Assembly: GCA_024998755.1 (NCBI GenBank)
Contig: JACEUU010000001.1
Span: 124,001-188,000, forward strand
Length of the DNA stretch: 64,000 bases
Reading direction: 5' to 3'
Source: Vampirovibrio sp.
Lineage (GTDB): Bacteria > Cyanobacteriota > Vampirovibrionia > Vampirovibrionales > JAJTHC01
Every line of letters starts with the position of its first letter. The stretch's first letter is position 1. The translations under genes and the position numbers were made by a program. The notes under the pieces are model-generated. The model was not told the DNA's origin. It searched no databases and saw only the letters and a list, made by a program, of their open reading frames with translations. Of the stretch, positions 27,646 to 37,000 are shown piece after piece.

Positions 27646-28863
27646 TTAATCCTCAGAAATTTCGTTTTCTAAGGAAAGATCTTCAATGTGCGGTTTACCA
27701 CCAAGACGATCTAAGTGATAGGCTAGGCGGGCATCAGCTCTAGTCCAATCGATGGATTTATCAGAAGATGCCCTGTAAACTTCCGATGCCCCAGTGGCTT
27801 GGTCTTTGTTGACGAAATAAATTTGGTCAGGACGCATTAAATTGGGTGCCATAAAATCTTGATTATGGGTGGTGAAGATGAGTTGGCTACCCTTGGGGTT
27901 GGTTTCGGGATTGTTAAACAGCTCAATAATCGCTCGGCACAAATCTGGGTGGAGGTGGGCTTCCAGCTCATCTGCCAATAAAACCGCCCCAGTTTCCAGC
28001 ACATGAACAATCGTAGGCATAATCAGCAAAAATTTCTTCGTCCCCTCAGATTGGTCGTTGTAGCGGAGAATTCCTTCTTGATCTTTAATAGTAAATTCTA
28101 AAGCATACATTTCTCCGCCAATTTCAAGCGGTTTTAACCTTAAAGACTTGATGTTAAAATCAGCTTTTTTTAATAGATTTTCTAATTTTTTTCGTTTACT
28201 ACCATTTTTTAAAGTTGTAATTAAAGGAAAATTATTTTCATCTTCTATATTAAAAATACCTAATTTTTTTTCTATTTGAGCTTTACTCTGTTCTAAAATC
28301 TCATCCAAACAGTAGTAAAACCGTGCATTTTTTGAATCTGATAAGTTTTCTAAATAAAACGTCATCGAGTTATCAAATCCATCTAAGACAATCGAATTTT
28401 TATTATTATAAACTATTTTGTCTTTTAACGGTCTTGTACCGAGTAATGACAACCTTGCTGTAAATGAGCCTGTTGGGGGAGGCTGGTTCAGGTGATCGTT
28501 TTCGGAAAATCTTTTAAAACTTTGTGCATGATACTCGTTCTCAAAAGGTTCTTGGTAAAGTTGTGAAATAGTACTTGACGTTTCAAAGGGATTGAAAAAA
28601 AAAGATTTTCCTGTAACCAGTTTGCTGGCGTCTTTAAAACCCATTGGGGATAATGCCTCCAACAAACTACTCTTGCCCGACGCATTTGCTCCGTAGATGG
28701 CTACCGATGGTAGCAGAATCAGCTCATCCCCCTCTTCATCCACTAAGCCTGTATGAATGAGGTTTTCATCCAAACTGGTAATATCGTCGTCAGGTCGCAT
28801 ATCCAACGTCTGCTTTTCCGCAAAGCACTTAAAATTTTCCACACTAAATTCAATCAACATCAC
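27646..28863 (-). CDS. rloA: RloA-like AAA ATPase
   Basis: A 405-residue AAA_15/AAA_21 ATPase starting MLIEFSVENFKCFAEKQTL after a tandem ATG. Walker A is YGANASGKSS (57-66); signature YNDQSEGTKKFLLI; Walker B AVLLADELEAHLHPDL; switch FTTHNQDFM. The C-terminal region LYFVNKD-type segment (DQIYFVNKDQATGASEVYR) is typical of RloA. The central part (about 28080-28600) is clearly more AT-rich than both ends, like the ATPase at 6340. It heads a four-gene minus-strand operon: rloA, rloB, msrA, NeuD-like. Confidence 0.88.
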   Translation of the reverse strand: MMLIEFSVENFKCFAEKQTLDMRPDDDITSLDENLIHTGLVDEEGDELILLPSVAIYGANASGKSSLLEALSPMGFKDASKLVTGKSFFFNPFETSSTISQLYQEPFENEYHAQSFKRFSENDHLNQPPPTGSFTARLSLLGTRPLKDKIVYNNKNSIVLDGFDNSMTFYLENLSDSKNARFYYCLDEILEQSKAQIEKKLGIFNIEDENNFPLITTLKNGSKRKKLENLLKKADFNIKSLRLKPLEIGGEMYALEFTIKDQEGILRYNDQSEGTKKFLLIMPTIVHVLETGAVLLADELEAHLHPDLCRAIIELFNNPETNPKGSQLIFTTHNQDFMAPNLMRPDQIYFVNKDQATGASEVYRASSDKSIDWTRADARLAYHLDRLGGKPHIEDLSLENEISED

Positions 28864-29041
28864 ACACGCTCCTAGTTCAATAAATTTCAGCTATACCTAG
28901 TATTGTAGGGGCTTTGCAGGGAGAGGTCAAGGCAACCCCGCCCAACACCAAAATCTAGCTGAAACGCAGGAGGGTTTATGGTAAACTAGCCTCAATTAAT
29001 AATGAACGCTGTTTTGTTTCAATGAATAAAGGTTAATACCC

Positions 29042-30028
29042 ATGAACACCGCCATCACCACGCCAGAAACCACTTCAACCCTACTACAACAACTACAAAC
29101 TACCTATAACCAGCCGTTTTTAGAGCTCCTCTTTCAAGCCCAGCAGGTGCATCGGGAAAATCATCCGCAAAATGTCATTCAACTTGCCACCCTTGCCAAC
29201 ATCAAAAGCGGCAACTGCCCTGAAGATTGCAAGTACTGCCCGCAATCTTCCCGCTACAACACGGGTGTGGATACTTGGGATTTACCCACCGTGGAAGAAA
29301 TCAAAACCCAAGTGCAAACCGCCAAAGCCAATGGGTCAAGCCGCTTTTGCATGGGGGCAGCATGGCGAACCCCTCCCAGTGAAACGCATTTCCAACAGGT
29401 GATTGAACTGGTGAAAACCGTCAAGGCGGAAGGCGTAGAAGCTTGCGTAACCTTGGGGATGATTAACCCAGACCAAGCCCATAGGTTGAAAGAAGCGGGC
29501 TTGACGGCGTATAATCATAATTTAGATACTTCGCCTCAGTATTACCCCGAAGTGATTACTACTCGTACTTATGACGACAGGCTAAACACCCTTAAAGCGG
29601 TTGGCGATGCGGGCTTGCAGGTTTGTTGTGGCGGTATTTTGGGCATGGGCGAAACCCTCGACCATCGGTTGGAATTGCTGGAAGCCTTGTTGCAGTTAGA
29701 GCATTTGCCTGAAAGCGTGCCGATTAATTGCCTTGTGCCTGTAGCGGGTACGCCGATGGCTGCAAATGAACCAGTCGACCCGATTGAGCTGGTGCGGTTG
29801 ATTGCTACGACTCGGATTCATTTGCCCAAGGCGAAGGTTCGGCTTTCTGCGGGGCGATTGAGCTTGAGCGAAGAGGGGCAGGCGTTGTGCTTTGCAGCGG
29901 GTGCGAATTCCATTTTTTCGGGCGATACGTTGCTGACGACCCCCAACCCCGAAGCCAATACTGATGCTAAATTGTTCGCCAAGTTAGGGCTAACCCCCAC
30001 CGAACCCGTGTTGGTTCATGGTGCTTAG
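29042..30028 (+). CDS. bioB: Biotin synthase
   Basis: Radical SAM enzyme that inserts sulfur into dethiobiotin. The cluster cysteines are Cys59, Cys63 and Cys66 in SGNCPEDCKYCPQSSRY; YNHNLDTSPQYY, CCGGILGMGET and the C-terminal [34 protein letters not shown] belong to the [2Fe-2S] binding barrel. At 328 residues it is normal. The 5' 60 bases have 25 C to 4 G, while 29821-29880 has 24 G to 12 C. Its last 72 codons are duplicated at 30993-31210. No other biotin gene is nearby. Confidence 0.96.
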   Translation: MNTAITTPETTSTLLQQLQTTYNQPFLELLFQAQQVHRENHPQNVIQLATLANIKSGNCPEDCKYCPQSSRYNTGVDTWDLPTVEEIKTQVQTAKANGSSRFCMGAAWRTPPSETHFQQVIELVKTVKAEGVEACVTLGMINPDQAHRLKEAGLTAYNHNLDTSPQYYPEVITTRTYDDRLNTLKAVGDAGLQVCCGGILGMGETLDHRLELLEALLQLEHLPESVPINCLVPVAGTPMAANEPVDPIELVRLIATTRIHLPKAKVRLSAGRLSLSEEGQALCFAAGANSIFSGDTLLTTPNPEANTDAKLFAKLGLTPTEPVLVHGA

Positions 30029-30724
30029 CGTTTAACCAGCTTGGTAAAATCTAAAGCGTGTTTTATTAGGAAGTCTAAAGCTTTTGGTGCTCCTTGGTAT
30101 ATTTCTTCCAAAGCACTAAACGCCTTAAAATCCTTTGGATTCTTGATCCAATTTGACAACAACCCTCTAATCATGGTTGAAGAAATTGTTTTCTCTTCAG
30201 GGGCGGGGTGGAGTTTATAGCTAACGCCTAATTGTGTTAGTTTAGTTTCAAGCTCAGGGGAAATACCCTCATATCCTTTCCTTGTAAAAACATCATAATG
30301 GGTTTGCGTTATTTCAGGAGCTAATGGATTTTGATTAGATAATCTCACCATGCTTTCACCAAACCCTTCAGGTCATGTGATTTTAATCAGGCGTTCATTG
30401 TGTGAATTACCCTGTTGTTGGATTAGTGCCAGTTGTTCATCGTAAGTCTTTGGCAACATAGCTGATAGGATTTTCTCTTGTTCATTAGGTGGTACTAATG
30501 CTTTTATTAGTAGCCTTAACATTTCAAGCCGTATAGCCGGAGCAGCTAAGTCTTTTTTTTGATGACTATGGGGGCTTCGGTGCGAGAATTACCTGATCAC
30601 AAGCCCCAATTTCAATAGCCTTAAATGCTAAAGCAACATGATTTAGATGTGGGGGGTTATAAGTTCCAATTTGTAGAGCTTTTCTACCGACTGCTATAAA
30701 AGGAGGGGAGTTAGTGATTTGCAT
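30025..30724 (-). pseudogene. Decayed copy of a nucleotidyltransferase-like gene
   Basis: Reading back from ATG 30724, the frame gives MQITNSPPFIAVGRKALQIG then TYNPPHLNHVALAFKAIEIG, the same nucleotide-binding start as the intact paralogue at 31207, then stops at TAG after LAPKPP and meets several more stops and frame changes. The 3' half (30025-30351) is still open for 108 codons, ending in [21 protein letters not shown] like the paralogue, and retains an SSTMIR motif. It belongs to the first copy of a tandem duplication; the second copy stayed intact. It overlaps bioB by 4 bases at the tail, as the intact copy overlaps the bioB fragment. Confidence 0.85.
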
Positions 30725-30912
30725 GAGAGAAAGTCCAACCTGAATTTAAATCGACAATTGAGAGAGTCCGTTAAAGATAAATAATGCCAAAGAGATAAGC
30801 GACGCAACAGATTAAAAATGCTAGTGCGTTTCAAGCATTTTTAACTCTGCTTTTAGCGTAGAATAACCTTAACATTCCTTTTACTCAAGACGATTGAAAC
30901 AATTTGTTACCA

Positions 30913-30992
30913 ATGCATCCCTTATTAACCGAAGAAGCTCAATTGAAACTAGCCGACCTTAAACTGGCGGTGCTATTAGAACGCAAGCACCA
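30913..30992 (+). pseudogene. recG: 5' fragment of recG in the duplication
   Basis: ATG CAT CCC TTA and the next 23 or so codons match the recG start at 32401 (NLTEEAQ region LLTEEAQLKLADLKLA), with a few substitutions, then jump at about 30992 into bioB sequence. The preceding 100 bases also match the recG upstream region. This marks the junction of a tandem duplication. Confidence 0.85.
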
Positions 30993-31210
30993 CTCGGATT
31001 CATTTGCCCAAGGCAAAAGTTCGGCTTTCTGCAGGGCGGTTGAGCTTGAGTGAAGAGGGGCAGGCATTGTGCTTTGCAGCGGGTGCGAATTTTGTTTTTT
31101 CGGTCGATACATTGCTAACTACCCCTAATCCTGAAGCCAATACTGATGCGAAATTATTCGTCAAGCTAGGGCTAACCCCTACCGCTCCTGTTTTGGTGCA
31201 TGGGGCTTAG
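30993..31210 (+). pseudogene. bioB: 3' fragment of bioB in the duplication
   Basis: Encodes 72 residues equal or nearly equal to the bioB C-terminus ([20 protein letters not shown], ending in PVLVHGA) with substitutions such as NSIFSGD to NFVFSVD. It lacks the radical SAM motif and the catalytic core, and has only an accidental start, so it is not functional. Confidence 0.88.
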
Positions 31211-31917
31211 CGTTTAACTAGTTTTGTAAATTCTTTAGCGTGTTCTATTAGGAAGTCTAAAGCTTTTGGTGCTCCTTTGTATATTTCTTTCAAAGCATTG
31301 AGTGCCTCAAAATCCTTTGGATTCTTGATCAAAGTTGACAAAGAATCTCTAATCTTGCTTGAAGAAAGAGGCTTCTCTTCATGACAGGGATGGGTTTTAT
31401 AGCTAACACCTAATTGTTCCAGCTTTTCTGTGAATCCCGGTGTAAAAGCATCATCGTATCCATGTCTAATAAAAACATCATGGTGTATTTCTTTAATGTC
31501 ACGAGATTTAGGGTCTAATTCTCCGATATAAGGTTCGAACGAATCACTACCTGTTAATTCCCGAATGTGAGTATCCTTCGGATTTCCTAGTGTTCGGGTG
31601 AGTGCCAGTTGGTCTTCATAAGGTGTCGGGAATAAGGCTACCAGAATTTTTCCTTGTTCATGAGGTTGTGCTAATTCTTTTATTAGTAGCTCTAACATTT
31701 TAATTCGTATATGCGGAGCAGGTAAGTTAGCTTTTGTAGTACTATCGGGCTTTACTGCTAGAATAACAAGATCACACAGTTTTCTTTCGAGAGCCTTTTG
31801 CGCCAATAGGATGTGATACTCATGCCCAGGAGCATAGGTACCAACTTGAAGAGAAGTTTTACCAACACCGACGCGTGGAAGGGTAAGAGCGTTAGTCCTC
31901 GAAGGAGAAATAGACAT
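31207..31917 (-). CDS. Nucleotidyltransferase superfamily protein (NMN adenylyltransferase-like)
   Basis: A 236-residue protein of the HIGH-type nucleotidylyltransferase superfamily. The nucleotide-binding motif appears as [19 protein letters not shown] (canonical GxFxPxHxGH) and the second motif as SSSKIRDSL (canonical ISSTxIR). The closest functional groups are NadD/NMNAT-type enzymes and phosphopantetheine adenylyltransferase-like proteins; substrate cannot be told. Family Gly in the xGH position is replaced by Tyr (HEYH), which is unusual. A basic Lys-rich C-terminus (EFTKLVKR) is shared with the decayed paralogue at 30025. It overlaps the bioB fragment by 4 bases. Confidence 0.7.
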   Translation of the reverse strand: MSISPSRTNALTLPRVGVGKTSLQVGTYAPGHEYHILLAQKALERKLCDLVILAVKPDSTTKANLPAPHIRIKMLELLIKELAQPHEQGKILVALFPTPYEDQLALTRTLGNPKDTHIRELTGSDSFEPYIGELDPKSRDIKEIHHDVFIRHGYDDAFTPGFTEKLEQLGVSYKTHPCHEEKPLSSSKIRDSLSTLIKNPKDFEALNALKEIYKGAPKALDFLIEHAKEFTKLVKR

Positions 31918-32002
31918 AAAAAATGAGTCCTTAAGTTTTAATCGTTAAGTAGAGAGAATTTGTAGAGAGATAGTATTTTAAATAATTTATGGTTTTTTAT
32001 TC

Positions 32003-32067
32003 GTAGGGGTTCGATTTATCACATCCTTTCCGGGATTGAGGTGCGGACGTGATAAATCACACCCTAC
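32003..32067. repeat. GTAGGGG-type hairpin repeat (65 bp)
   Basis: GTAGGGGTTCGATTTATCAC pairs imperfectly with GTGATAAATCACACCCTAC at the other end. It shares its ends with the core of family B elements (GTAGGGG...GATTTAT and ATAAATC...CCCTAC) but lacks their outer inverted repeats. A similar 65-bp hairpin is at 58856. Confidence 0.65.
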
Positions 32068-32093
32068 AGGCTCAATAATTTTTTAAAATACTA

Positions 32094-32292
32094 TAAGTAA
32101 TGCCAGATAGAGTAAGTAATGCCAGATAGAGTAAGTAATGCCAGATAGAGTAAGTAATGCCAGATAGAGTAAGTAATGCCAGATAGAGTAAGTAATGCCA
32201 GATAGAGTAAGTAATGCCAGATAGAGTAAGTAATGCCAGATAGAGTAAGTAATGCCAGATAGAGTAAGTAATGCCAGATAGAGTAAGTAATG
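32094..32292. repeat. Tandem repeat, 19 bp x 10.5
   Basis: Ten perfect copies of TAAGTAATGCCAGATAGAG (32094-32283) and a 9-base partial. It sits about 110 bases upstream of the recG start. The equivalent place in the first duplication copy (about 30779) has a single degenerate unit (TAAATAATGCCAAAGAG), so the array arose after the duplication. Perfect identity suggests very recent slippage expansion and likely strain variability. Confidence 0.95.
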
Positions 32293-32400
32293 TAACAGAT
32301 TAAAAATGCTAGCCAGTTTCAAGCATTTTTAATTCTGCTTTTAGTATAGAATGACCTTAACATTCCTTTTGTTCAAGACGATTGAAACAATTTGTTACCA

Positions 32401-34887
32401 ATGCACCCCCTACTAACCGAAGAAGCTCAACTGAAACTAGCTGACCTTAAACTGGCGATACCCTTGGAACGCAAACACCAGTTTGTCGATGTGCAAGGCA
32501 AAAAGCAACGTTTTTCCGCCTTCGTATGCCAAAGCTTGAAAGTGCTAAACCGAGAATTTTCAGGAGCGAATGCTGAAGTAGCCCCCCTCCTCAATCGGTT
32601 TGAACGCTACAGCATGACGGATTTAGCCTTCCGCATGGCAGCGTGCGATGCCCTAGAAACCTTCGTGCTGGATGCCCTAAACCCCAAACGAAAAACCGCC
32701 GTCGCCCGATCATCGGCTAGTAATAGTGCGGTTGCTCCACCCGAAAATACCACTTTGCATGAACTGGAAGTACAATACATTAAAGGGGTAGGGCCTCGGC
32801 TAGCAGGCATTTTAGGCTTGCTCAACATCTCTACCGTGCAGGATTTACTGCATTATTTTCCTCGTGATTATGTGGATTACAACCAACAAGCTAGCATCGG
32901 CACGTTACTGGAAGGCGATACCGTTAGCATTGTGGCGACGGTGGAATCCGCTACGCACCACGAATTGAAAAATCGCCAAGGCTTGCAGGTACTTAGGCTC
33001 AAAGTGTCTGATAAATCAGGCGTGGCGACGGCTTCGTGGTTTTTCGGGAAAAAGCAACTAGCCCAACTACACGCCTTCAAAAACAAATTCCCCAAATCCA
33101 CCCAAGTGTTGCTTTCAGGCAAAGTGAAATGGGATAGCTATAGCCGATGCCCTTCGTTGGAAAAAGCGGAAATACAATCGCTTAGTTATGAAGAAAAAGC
33201 CGACGCCACGGATGGGTTAGCGGAATTGCCTCAACCCTCGCTACATACAGGGCGAATTGTGCCTATTTATCCGCTGTCTCAGGGTGTGAATTTGAAGACG
33301 CTCCGCAAGTGCATTTATCAAGCATTGACCCTTTATTCAGACCGTGTGGAAGAGTATTTGCCTGCTAAAATTCGTCAAAATTTGCAACTGCTTCCCCTGC
33401 AAGAAGCGTTAATGGGTATTCATTTTCCTGAAACCATGGAACAATGCCACAATGCCAAACGCCGATTGATTTTTGATGAGCTCTTCTTGATGCAACTCCG
33501 CTTAGGGTTGTTACGTCAGCAATACAAGCAAAACGTGCAGGGTTTGGTACTCACTAAAAAAGTGGATAGCCTAAGCCAGCAGTTTTTGGAACACTTGCCG
33601 TTTCAGCTAACCAACGCTCAAAACAGGGCGTTTGGTGAAATTTGTGCGGATTTATCGTCTTCTGAACCGATGAACCGTCTGTTGCATGGCGATGTTGGGG
33701 CGGGAAAAACGGTGGTGGCTGCTTTGGCGTTGTTGGTTGCCGTGGAAAATGGGTATCAAGCTGCCCTCATGGCACCCACCGAGATTTTAGCCGAACAGCA
33801 TTACAAAAAATTTGTCGATTGGTTTACGCCCTTGGGTATTGGGTGTGCCTTGGTGTTGGGTAAGCAGTCCGCCAAAACTAAACGAGCCGTCAAACAGGGG
33901 TTGCTCAATGGGCAATTACAGGTAGCTGTTGGTACGCACGCCCTCATTCAAGATGATGTGGAATTTCAACGGTTGGGTGTGGTGGTTGTAGATGAACAGC
34001 ATCGGTTTGGGGTTCGGCAACGCATGAAATTGCGGGATAAAGGTGAAATGCCCGAACTACTTTCAATGACGGCAACGCCCATTCCCCGAACCTTAGCCAT
34101 GACCGTGCATGGCGATTTAGACGTTTCCGTGTTGGATGAGCTGCCACCAGGGCGTTCGCCCATAAAAACCGTGATGTTGACCCAAGCCCAACGAGTGCAG
34201 GCTTATGAGTTGATTCGTCAGCAAGTGGGATTGGGCAGGCAGGTATATATTGTATTTCCGTTGATTGAAGAAAGTGAAACGCTTTCTGCCAAAGCAGCGA
34301 CGGCGGAAATAGAGATGCTTCAAAAAGAGGTGTTTCCCACGTTGAAGTTGGGATTGTTACACGGTAAATTAAAATCTGAAGAAAAAGAATCGGTAATGGG
34401 GCAATTTGCTTCGGGGGAATTGCACATTTTGGTGGCAACCACAGTGGTAGAAGTCGGGGTGGATGTACCGAATGCTACGGTGATGATGATAGAATCTGCG
34501 GATAGGTTCGGGTTGGCACAGCTCCACCAGTTGCGGGGGCGTGTAGGTAGGGGGAAGCACCAGAGCTATTGCCTGTTGCTTTCCACCAGTAAAAATTCGG
34601 AAACCAAGGAGCGGTTAGCCATTATGGAACAAACCACGGATGGCTTTGTAATAGCCGAGCATGATTTATCCCTCCGAGGGCCGGGGGATTATTTGGGGAC
34701 GAGGCAGAGTGGCTTGCCAGATTTGGCTTTGGCGGATTTGGTGGAAGACCATGAGCTGTTGGCTTTAGCACGGGAACAAGCTTTTGCCTTGCTAGCTGAA
34801 CCGTTGGGGATTGATGGCTACCCTGCACTCAAGCAAACGTTATTTCGGCAAATGGCACAAGGGGCATCGTTGCTTAATAGTGGGTAG
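32401..34887 (+). CDS. recG: ATP-dependent DNA helicase RecG
   Basis: It regresses stalled replication forks and processes branched DNA. The 828-residue protein has an N-terminal extension of about 110 residues with a helical domain, then the wedge OB-fold (QDLLHYFPRDYVDYNQQASIG onward), the helicase core with Walker A LHGDVGAGKTVVA, DEQHRFGVRQR, and the RecG C-terminal motifs HQLRGRVGRGKHQSYCLL and LRGPGDYLGTRQSGLPDL. Start is ATG 32401; a TTG lies 9 bases up. The 5' part is C-rich and the 3' part G-rich. Its first codons and leader are duplicated at 30913. Confidence 0.96.
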   Translation: MHPLLTEEAQLKLADLKLAIPLERKHQFVDVQGKKQRFSAFVCQSLKVLNREFSGANAEVAPLLNRFERYSMTDLAFRMAACDALETFVLDALNPKRKTAVARSSASNSAVAPPENTTLHELEVQYIKGVGPRLAGILGLLNISTVQDLLHYFPRDYVDYNQQASIGTLLEGDTVSIVATVESATHHELKNRQGLQVLRLKVSDKSGVATASWFFGKKQLAQLHAFKNKFPKSTQVLLSGKVKWDSYSRCPSLEKAEIQSLSYEEKADATDGLAELPQPSLHTGRIVPIYPLSQGVNLKTLRKCIYQALTLYSDRVEEYLPAKIRQNLQLLPLQEALMGIHFPETMEQCHNAKRRLIFDELFLMQLRLGLLRQQYKQNVQGLVLTKKVDSLSQQFLEHLPFQLTNAQNRAFGEICADLSSSEPMNRLLHGDVGAGKTVVAALALLVAVENGYQAALMAPTEILAEQHYKKFVDWFTPLGIGCALVLGKQSAKTKRAVKQGLLNGQLQVAVGTHALIQDDVEFQRLGVVVVDEQHRFGVRQRMKLRDKGEMPELLSMTATPIPRTLAMTVHGDLDVSVLDELPPGRSPIKTVMLTQAQRVQAYELIRQQVGLGRQVYIVFPLIEESETLSAKAATAEIEMLQKEVFPTLKLGLLHGKLKSEEKESVMGQFASGELHILVATTVVEVGVDVPNATVMMIESADRFGLAQLHQLRGRVGRGKHQSYCLLLSTSKNSETKERLAIMEQTTDGFVIAEHDLSLRGPGDYLGTRQSGLPDLALADLVEDHELLALAREQAFALLAEPLGIDGYPALKQTLFRQMAQGASLLNSG

Positions 34888-34953
34888 TGTGTTGACAAGC
34901 TTAAGTGTAAGCATTAACATCAATAACTTAGTCGTAATTTAAGATTGCGTTAG

Positions 34954-35139
34954 TTGAAAGGGCAGAAGTTGCTTAATTTTAGAAATGTTTTTTTAGTAAT
35001 AAGCTTATTTTGTTTTTTGTATGTTGCTTATACTATTTATACTGTTGCTCAATATCGTAAATCTCCAAGCATAGCAATTATGCAAAACAATAAAGAGAAT
35101 CCTTTGTTTGAGAGTTTTAACCAATTAGCTATATCTTAA
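34954..35139 (+). CDS. Possible small membrane protein
   Basis: A 61-codon frame with TTG start (or a second TTG four codons later with GGGCAGAAG before it) has one clear hydrophobic helix, NVFLVISLFCFLYVAYTIYTV, and a short polar tail ending in the inverted repeat at the edge of an IS1-like remnant. There is no ATG start. It may be a real small membrane protein or a remnant trimmed by the insertion. Confidence 0.3.
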   Translation: MKGQKLLNFRNVFLVISLFCFLYVAYTIYTVAQYRKSPSIAIMQNNKENPLFESFNQLAIS

Positions 35140-35840
35140 ATTAACTCGGTGAAAGTAAATGGCTATGGCATGAATCAAATCACCCAAACACCGAGAGACG
35201 ACTTTACCTCGTCGTTTAAACCGAGCAAACCAATGTCGCAAATCGCTCCAAGTCTGTTCTGCTGTATACGTTTCAGCCTTGCTTTGAACCAATTTTTCAC
35301 TAGGCAACACGGCATTGTAGGCTTTCCAATGGTCAGCACAATAAACTTCAACCTTGAATAACTGAAGCCGTTTCCATAATTTTTTTCAAGGTTTTAATGC
35401 CACGACAACCCACTTCCCAGTCCAAGATTCGCCTTGTTTCTCGACAAACAGCCACCCATACCCAGATTTTGCGTTTTTTTCGGTAAGAAACGTGCAGAGT
35501 TCATCGAGCTCAACAACAGTGGTTTTCTGTGGCTCTAACCGACAAGCAGTGGTGTCTATTTTACGAATTTGTTTGAGTACAGCAGGCGTTGAAACCCCAA
35601 TTAAATTACCAGTTTTTCGAAGGGAAAGCCCTGAAGTGTATAGCTGGGTTGGCTAGCGTCCATGTGATGGGTGCAAGCCCTTTCGGGGTTGAAGGTGTAT
35701 ATTTACAGGCACACTTTTTGCATTGATACCGTTGCTTTTCTCCAATGAACCCTGCTTTAACTTTATCTAAACTACCACATTTTGGACACTGCATTTTAAA
35801 TACTCCTTAATAGACTTAAGGATATTATAATAGCTAATTG
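35122..35840 (-). mobile_element. IS1-family element remnant
   Basis: Bounded by an 11-bp inverted repeat, CAATTAGCTAT (35122) and ATAGCTAATTG (35830-35840), and filled by a damaged two-part IS1-type transposase. The right boundary was later hit by the IS5-like element, whose AATT duplication overlaps it. Exact ends are uncertain. Confidence 0.55.
35125..35794 (-). pseudogene. Broken IS1-family transposase
   Basis: The minus strand begins with an InsA-like zinc ribbon (MQCPKCGSLDKVKAGFIGEKQRYQC in sum, CPxC and CxxC pairs). After frame changes, an InsB-like DDE part follows: VVELDELCTFLTEK and SGYGWLFVEKQGESW, then after a stop in another frame VEVYCADHWKAYNAVLPSEK and the basic C-terminus. 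At least two frame breaks and a TGA stop separate the pieces, so it is inactive. Confidence 0.8.
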
Positions 35841-36998
35841 AAGTTACGGAAAAAAGGGCAAGGTAAAATAGAAGGGACATTATTCCACCTCTCATAGGAT
35901 ACCCCACCCCCATGACTACCTTTGCCGACATCCAAATTCAACAAGCCACCCCCACTCACAAATTCCTAGAGGAAATGAACCAAACCCTACCATGGCAACT
36001 ATTTGAAACTATCCTCAAAACACACATCCACCACAAACCCAACGGCAGACCCCCCTACAAACGCCTACTACTGCTCAAAATGAACCTCCTCAAAATATGG
36101 TTCAATCTCTCCTATGAACAAACCGAATTTCAATGCCACGACAGACTCTCCTTCCGAAAGTTTCTCGGCTTCTCCTTAGAATCCCCCATCCCTGAAGCCA
36201 CGACACTCGAAAACTTCCAACACGAACTGCAAAACACCCCAGCCCAAGAAGCCCTTTTCTTAGCCTTAGACACCTTCTTTCAAGAGAAAAACCTCATTCT
36301 CAAAGAAGGCAACTTGGTAGATGCCACCTTTATTAAAGCCAATAGCAAACAGAGAAAAAAACCTGAAGACCAGAGCGACCCTGATGCCACTTATGGCTAC
36401 AAGGGGTTTGGTTACAGTGCCACGGTTAATGTGGATGCTAAAAGCAAGTTGATTCGTAAGGTGGTTGTTACTGGGGCCAATGTGCATGACAGTCAGAGTT
36501 TAATCCCTGTATTGGTGGGCGATGAGCAGACTGTTGGTGCGGATAGTGGTTATGTGGGCAAGGAGAAGGATTTAAAGGCATTGGGGATACAGCCGAGGAT
36601 TATTAAGCGTCGGGTTCGGGGTAAGCAGCATGAACCAACGCCTGAGTTGACGGCTTCGCAGAAGCGGTTTAATGGGTTGCTTTCTAAGATTAGGGCAAGA
36701 GTGGAGCATGTGTTTGCGGGTTGGAAGACGGTGTTTAAGAAGGTTCGTGTGTCTTGTCGTGGGTTAGTGCGTGTTTCTGCGGAGATTTTGGGCTTGGCAT
36801 TTGGGTATAATTGTCGTCGGTATGGTTTTTTGGTGAGGAGGGGGGTAGGTTTTAGTGGATTCTTGTATGGTTTTTAGGTAATTATGATCCGAAAAGAGTG
36901 GAAACAAGGGGTATTGTTCTATTTTTTGAGCATTTTTGGTTGAATTTTATTAAAAAACACTCACTACTCCCACCTGCACACCCTTATTCCGTAACTTC
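35840..36998 (+). mobile_element. IS5-like insertion sequence, copy 1 (intact)
   Basis: A 1159-bp element with inverted ends GAAGTTACGGAAAAAAGGG and its partner (GAAGTTACGGAATAAGGG read from the right), flanked by AATT on both sides (35836-35839 and 36999-37002). It carries one intact transposase gene. Its near-identical relative lies at 37179-38500 in reverse. Confidence 0.88.
35912..36877 (+). CDS. IS5-family transposase
   Basis: A 321-residue DDE transposase. The N-terminal DUF772-like part (PYKRLLLLKMNLLKIWFNLSYEQTEFQC and DRLSFRKFLGFSLESPIPEATTL) is followed by the first Asp in LVDATFIKA, a second in VGADSGYVGKEKD, and the glutamate in RARVEHVFAGWK. The family C-terminal NCRRYGFLVRRG is intact. 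No frameshift is needed. Skew flips within it: 36001-36060 has 24 C and 4 G, 36721-36780 has 22 G and 7 C. It is the likely source of mobility for the second copy. Confidence 0.93.
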   Translation: MTTFADIQIQQATPTHKFLEEMNQTLPWQLFETILKTHIHHKPNGRPPYKRLLLLKMNLLKIWFNLSYEQTEFQCHDRLSFRKFLGFSLESPIPEATTLENFQHELQNTPAQEALFLALDTFFQEKNLILKEGNLVDATFIKANSKQRKKPEDQSDPDATYGYKGFGYSATVNVDAKSKLIRKVVVTGANVHDSQSLIPVLVGDEQTVGADSGYVGKEKDLKALGIQPRIIKRRVRGKQHEPTPELTASQKRFNGLLSKIRARVEHVFAGWKTVFKKVRVSCRGLVRVSAEILGLAFGYNCRRYGFLVRRGVGFSGFLYGF

Positions 36999-37000
36999 AA

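Noticed and set aside
32094-32292. CRISPR-like array
   Set aside because: Units are 19 bp with no spacers between; it is a plain tandem repeat.
34954-35139. Confident call of a small membrane protein
   Set aside because: Only TTG starts and its end lies in an IS boundary, so it is kept only at low confidence.
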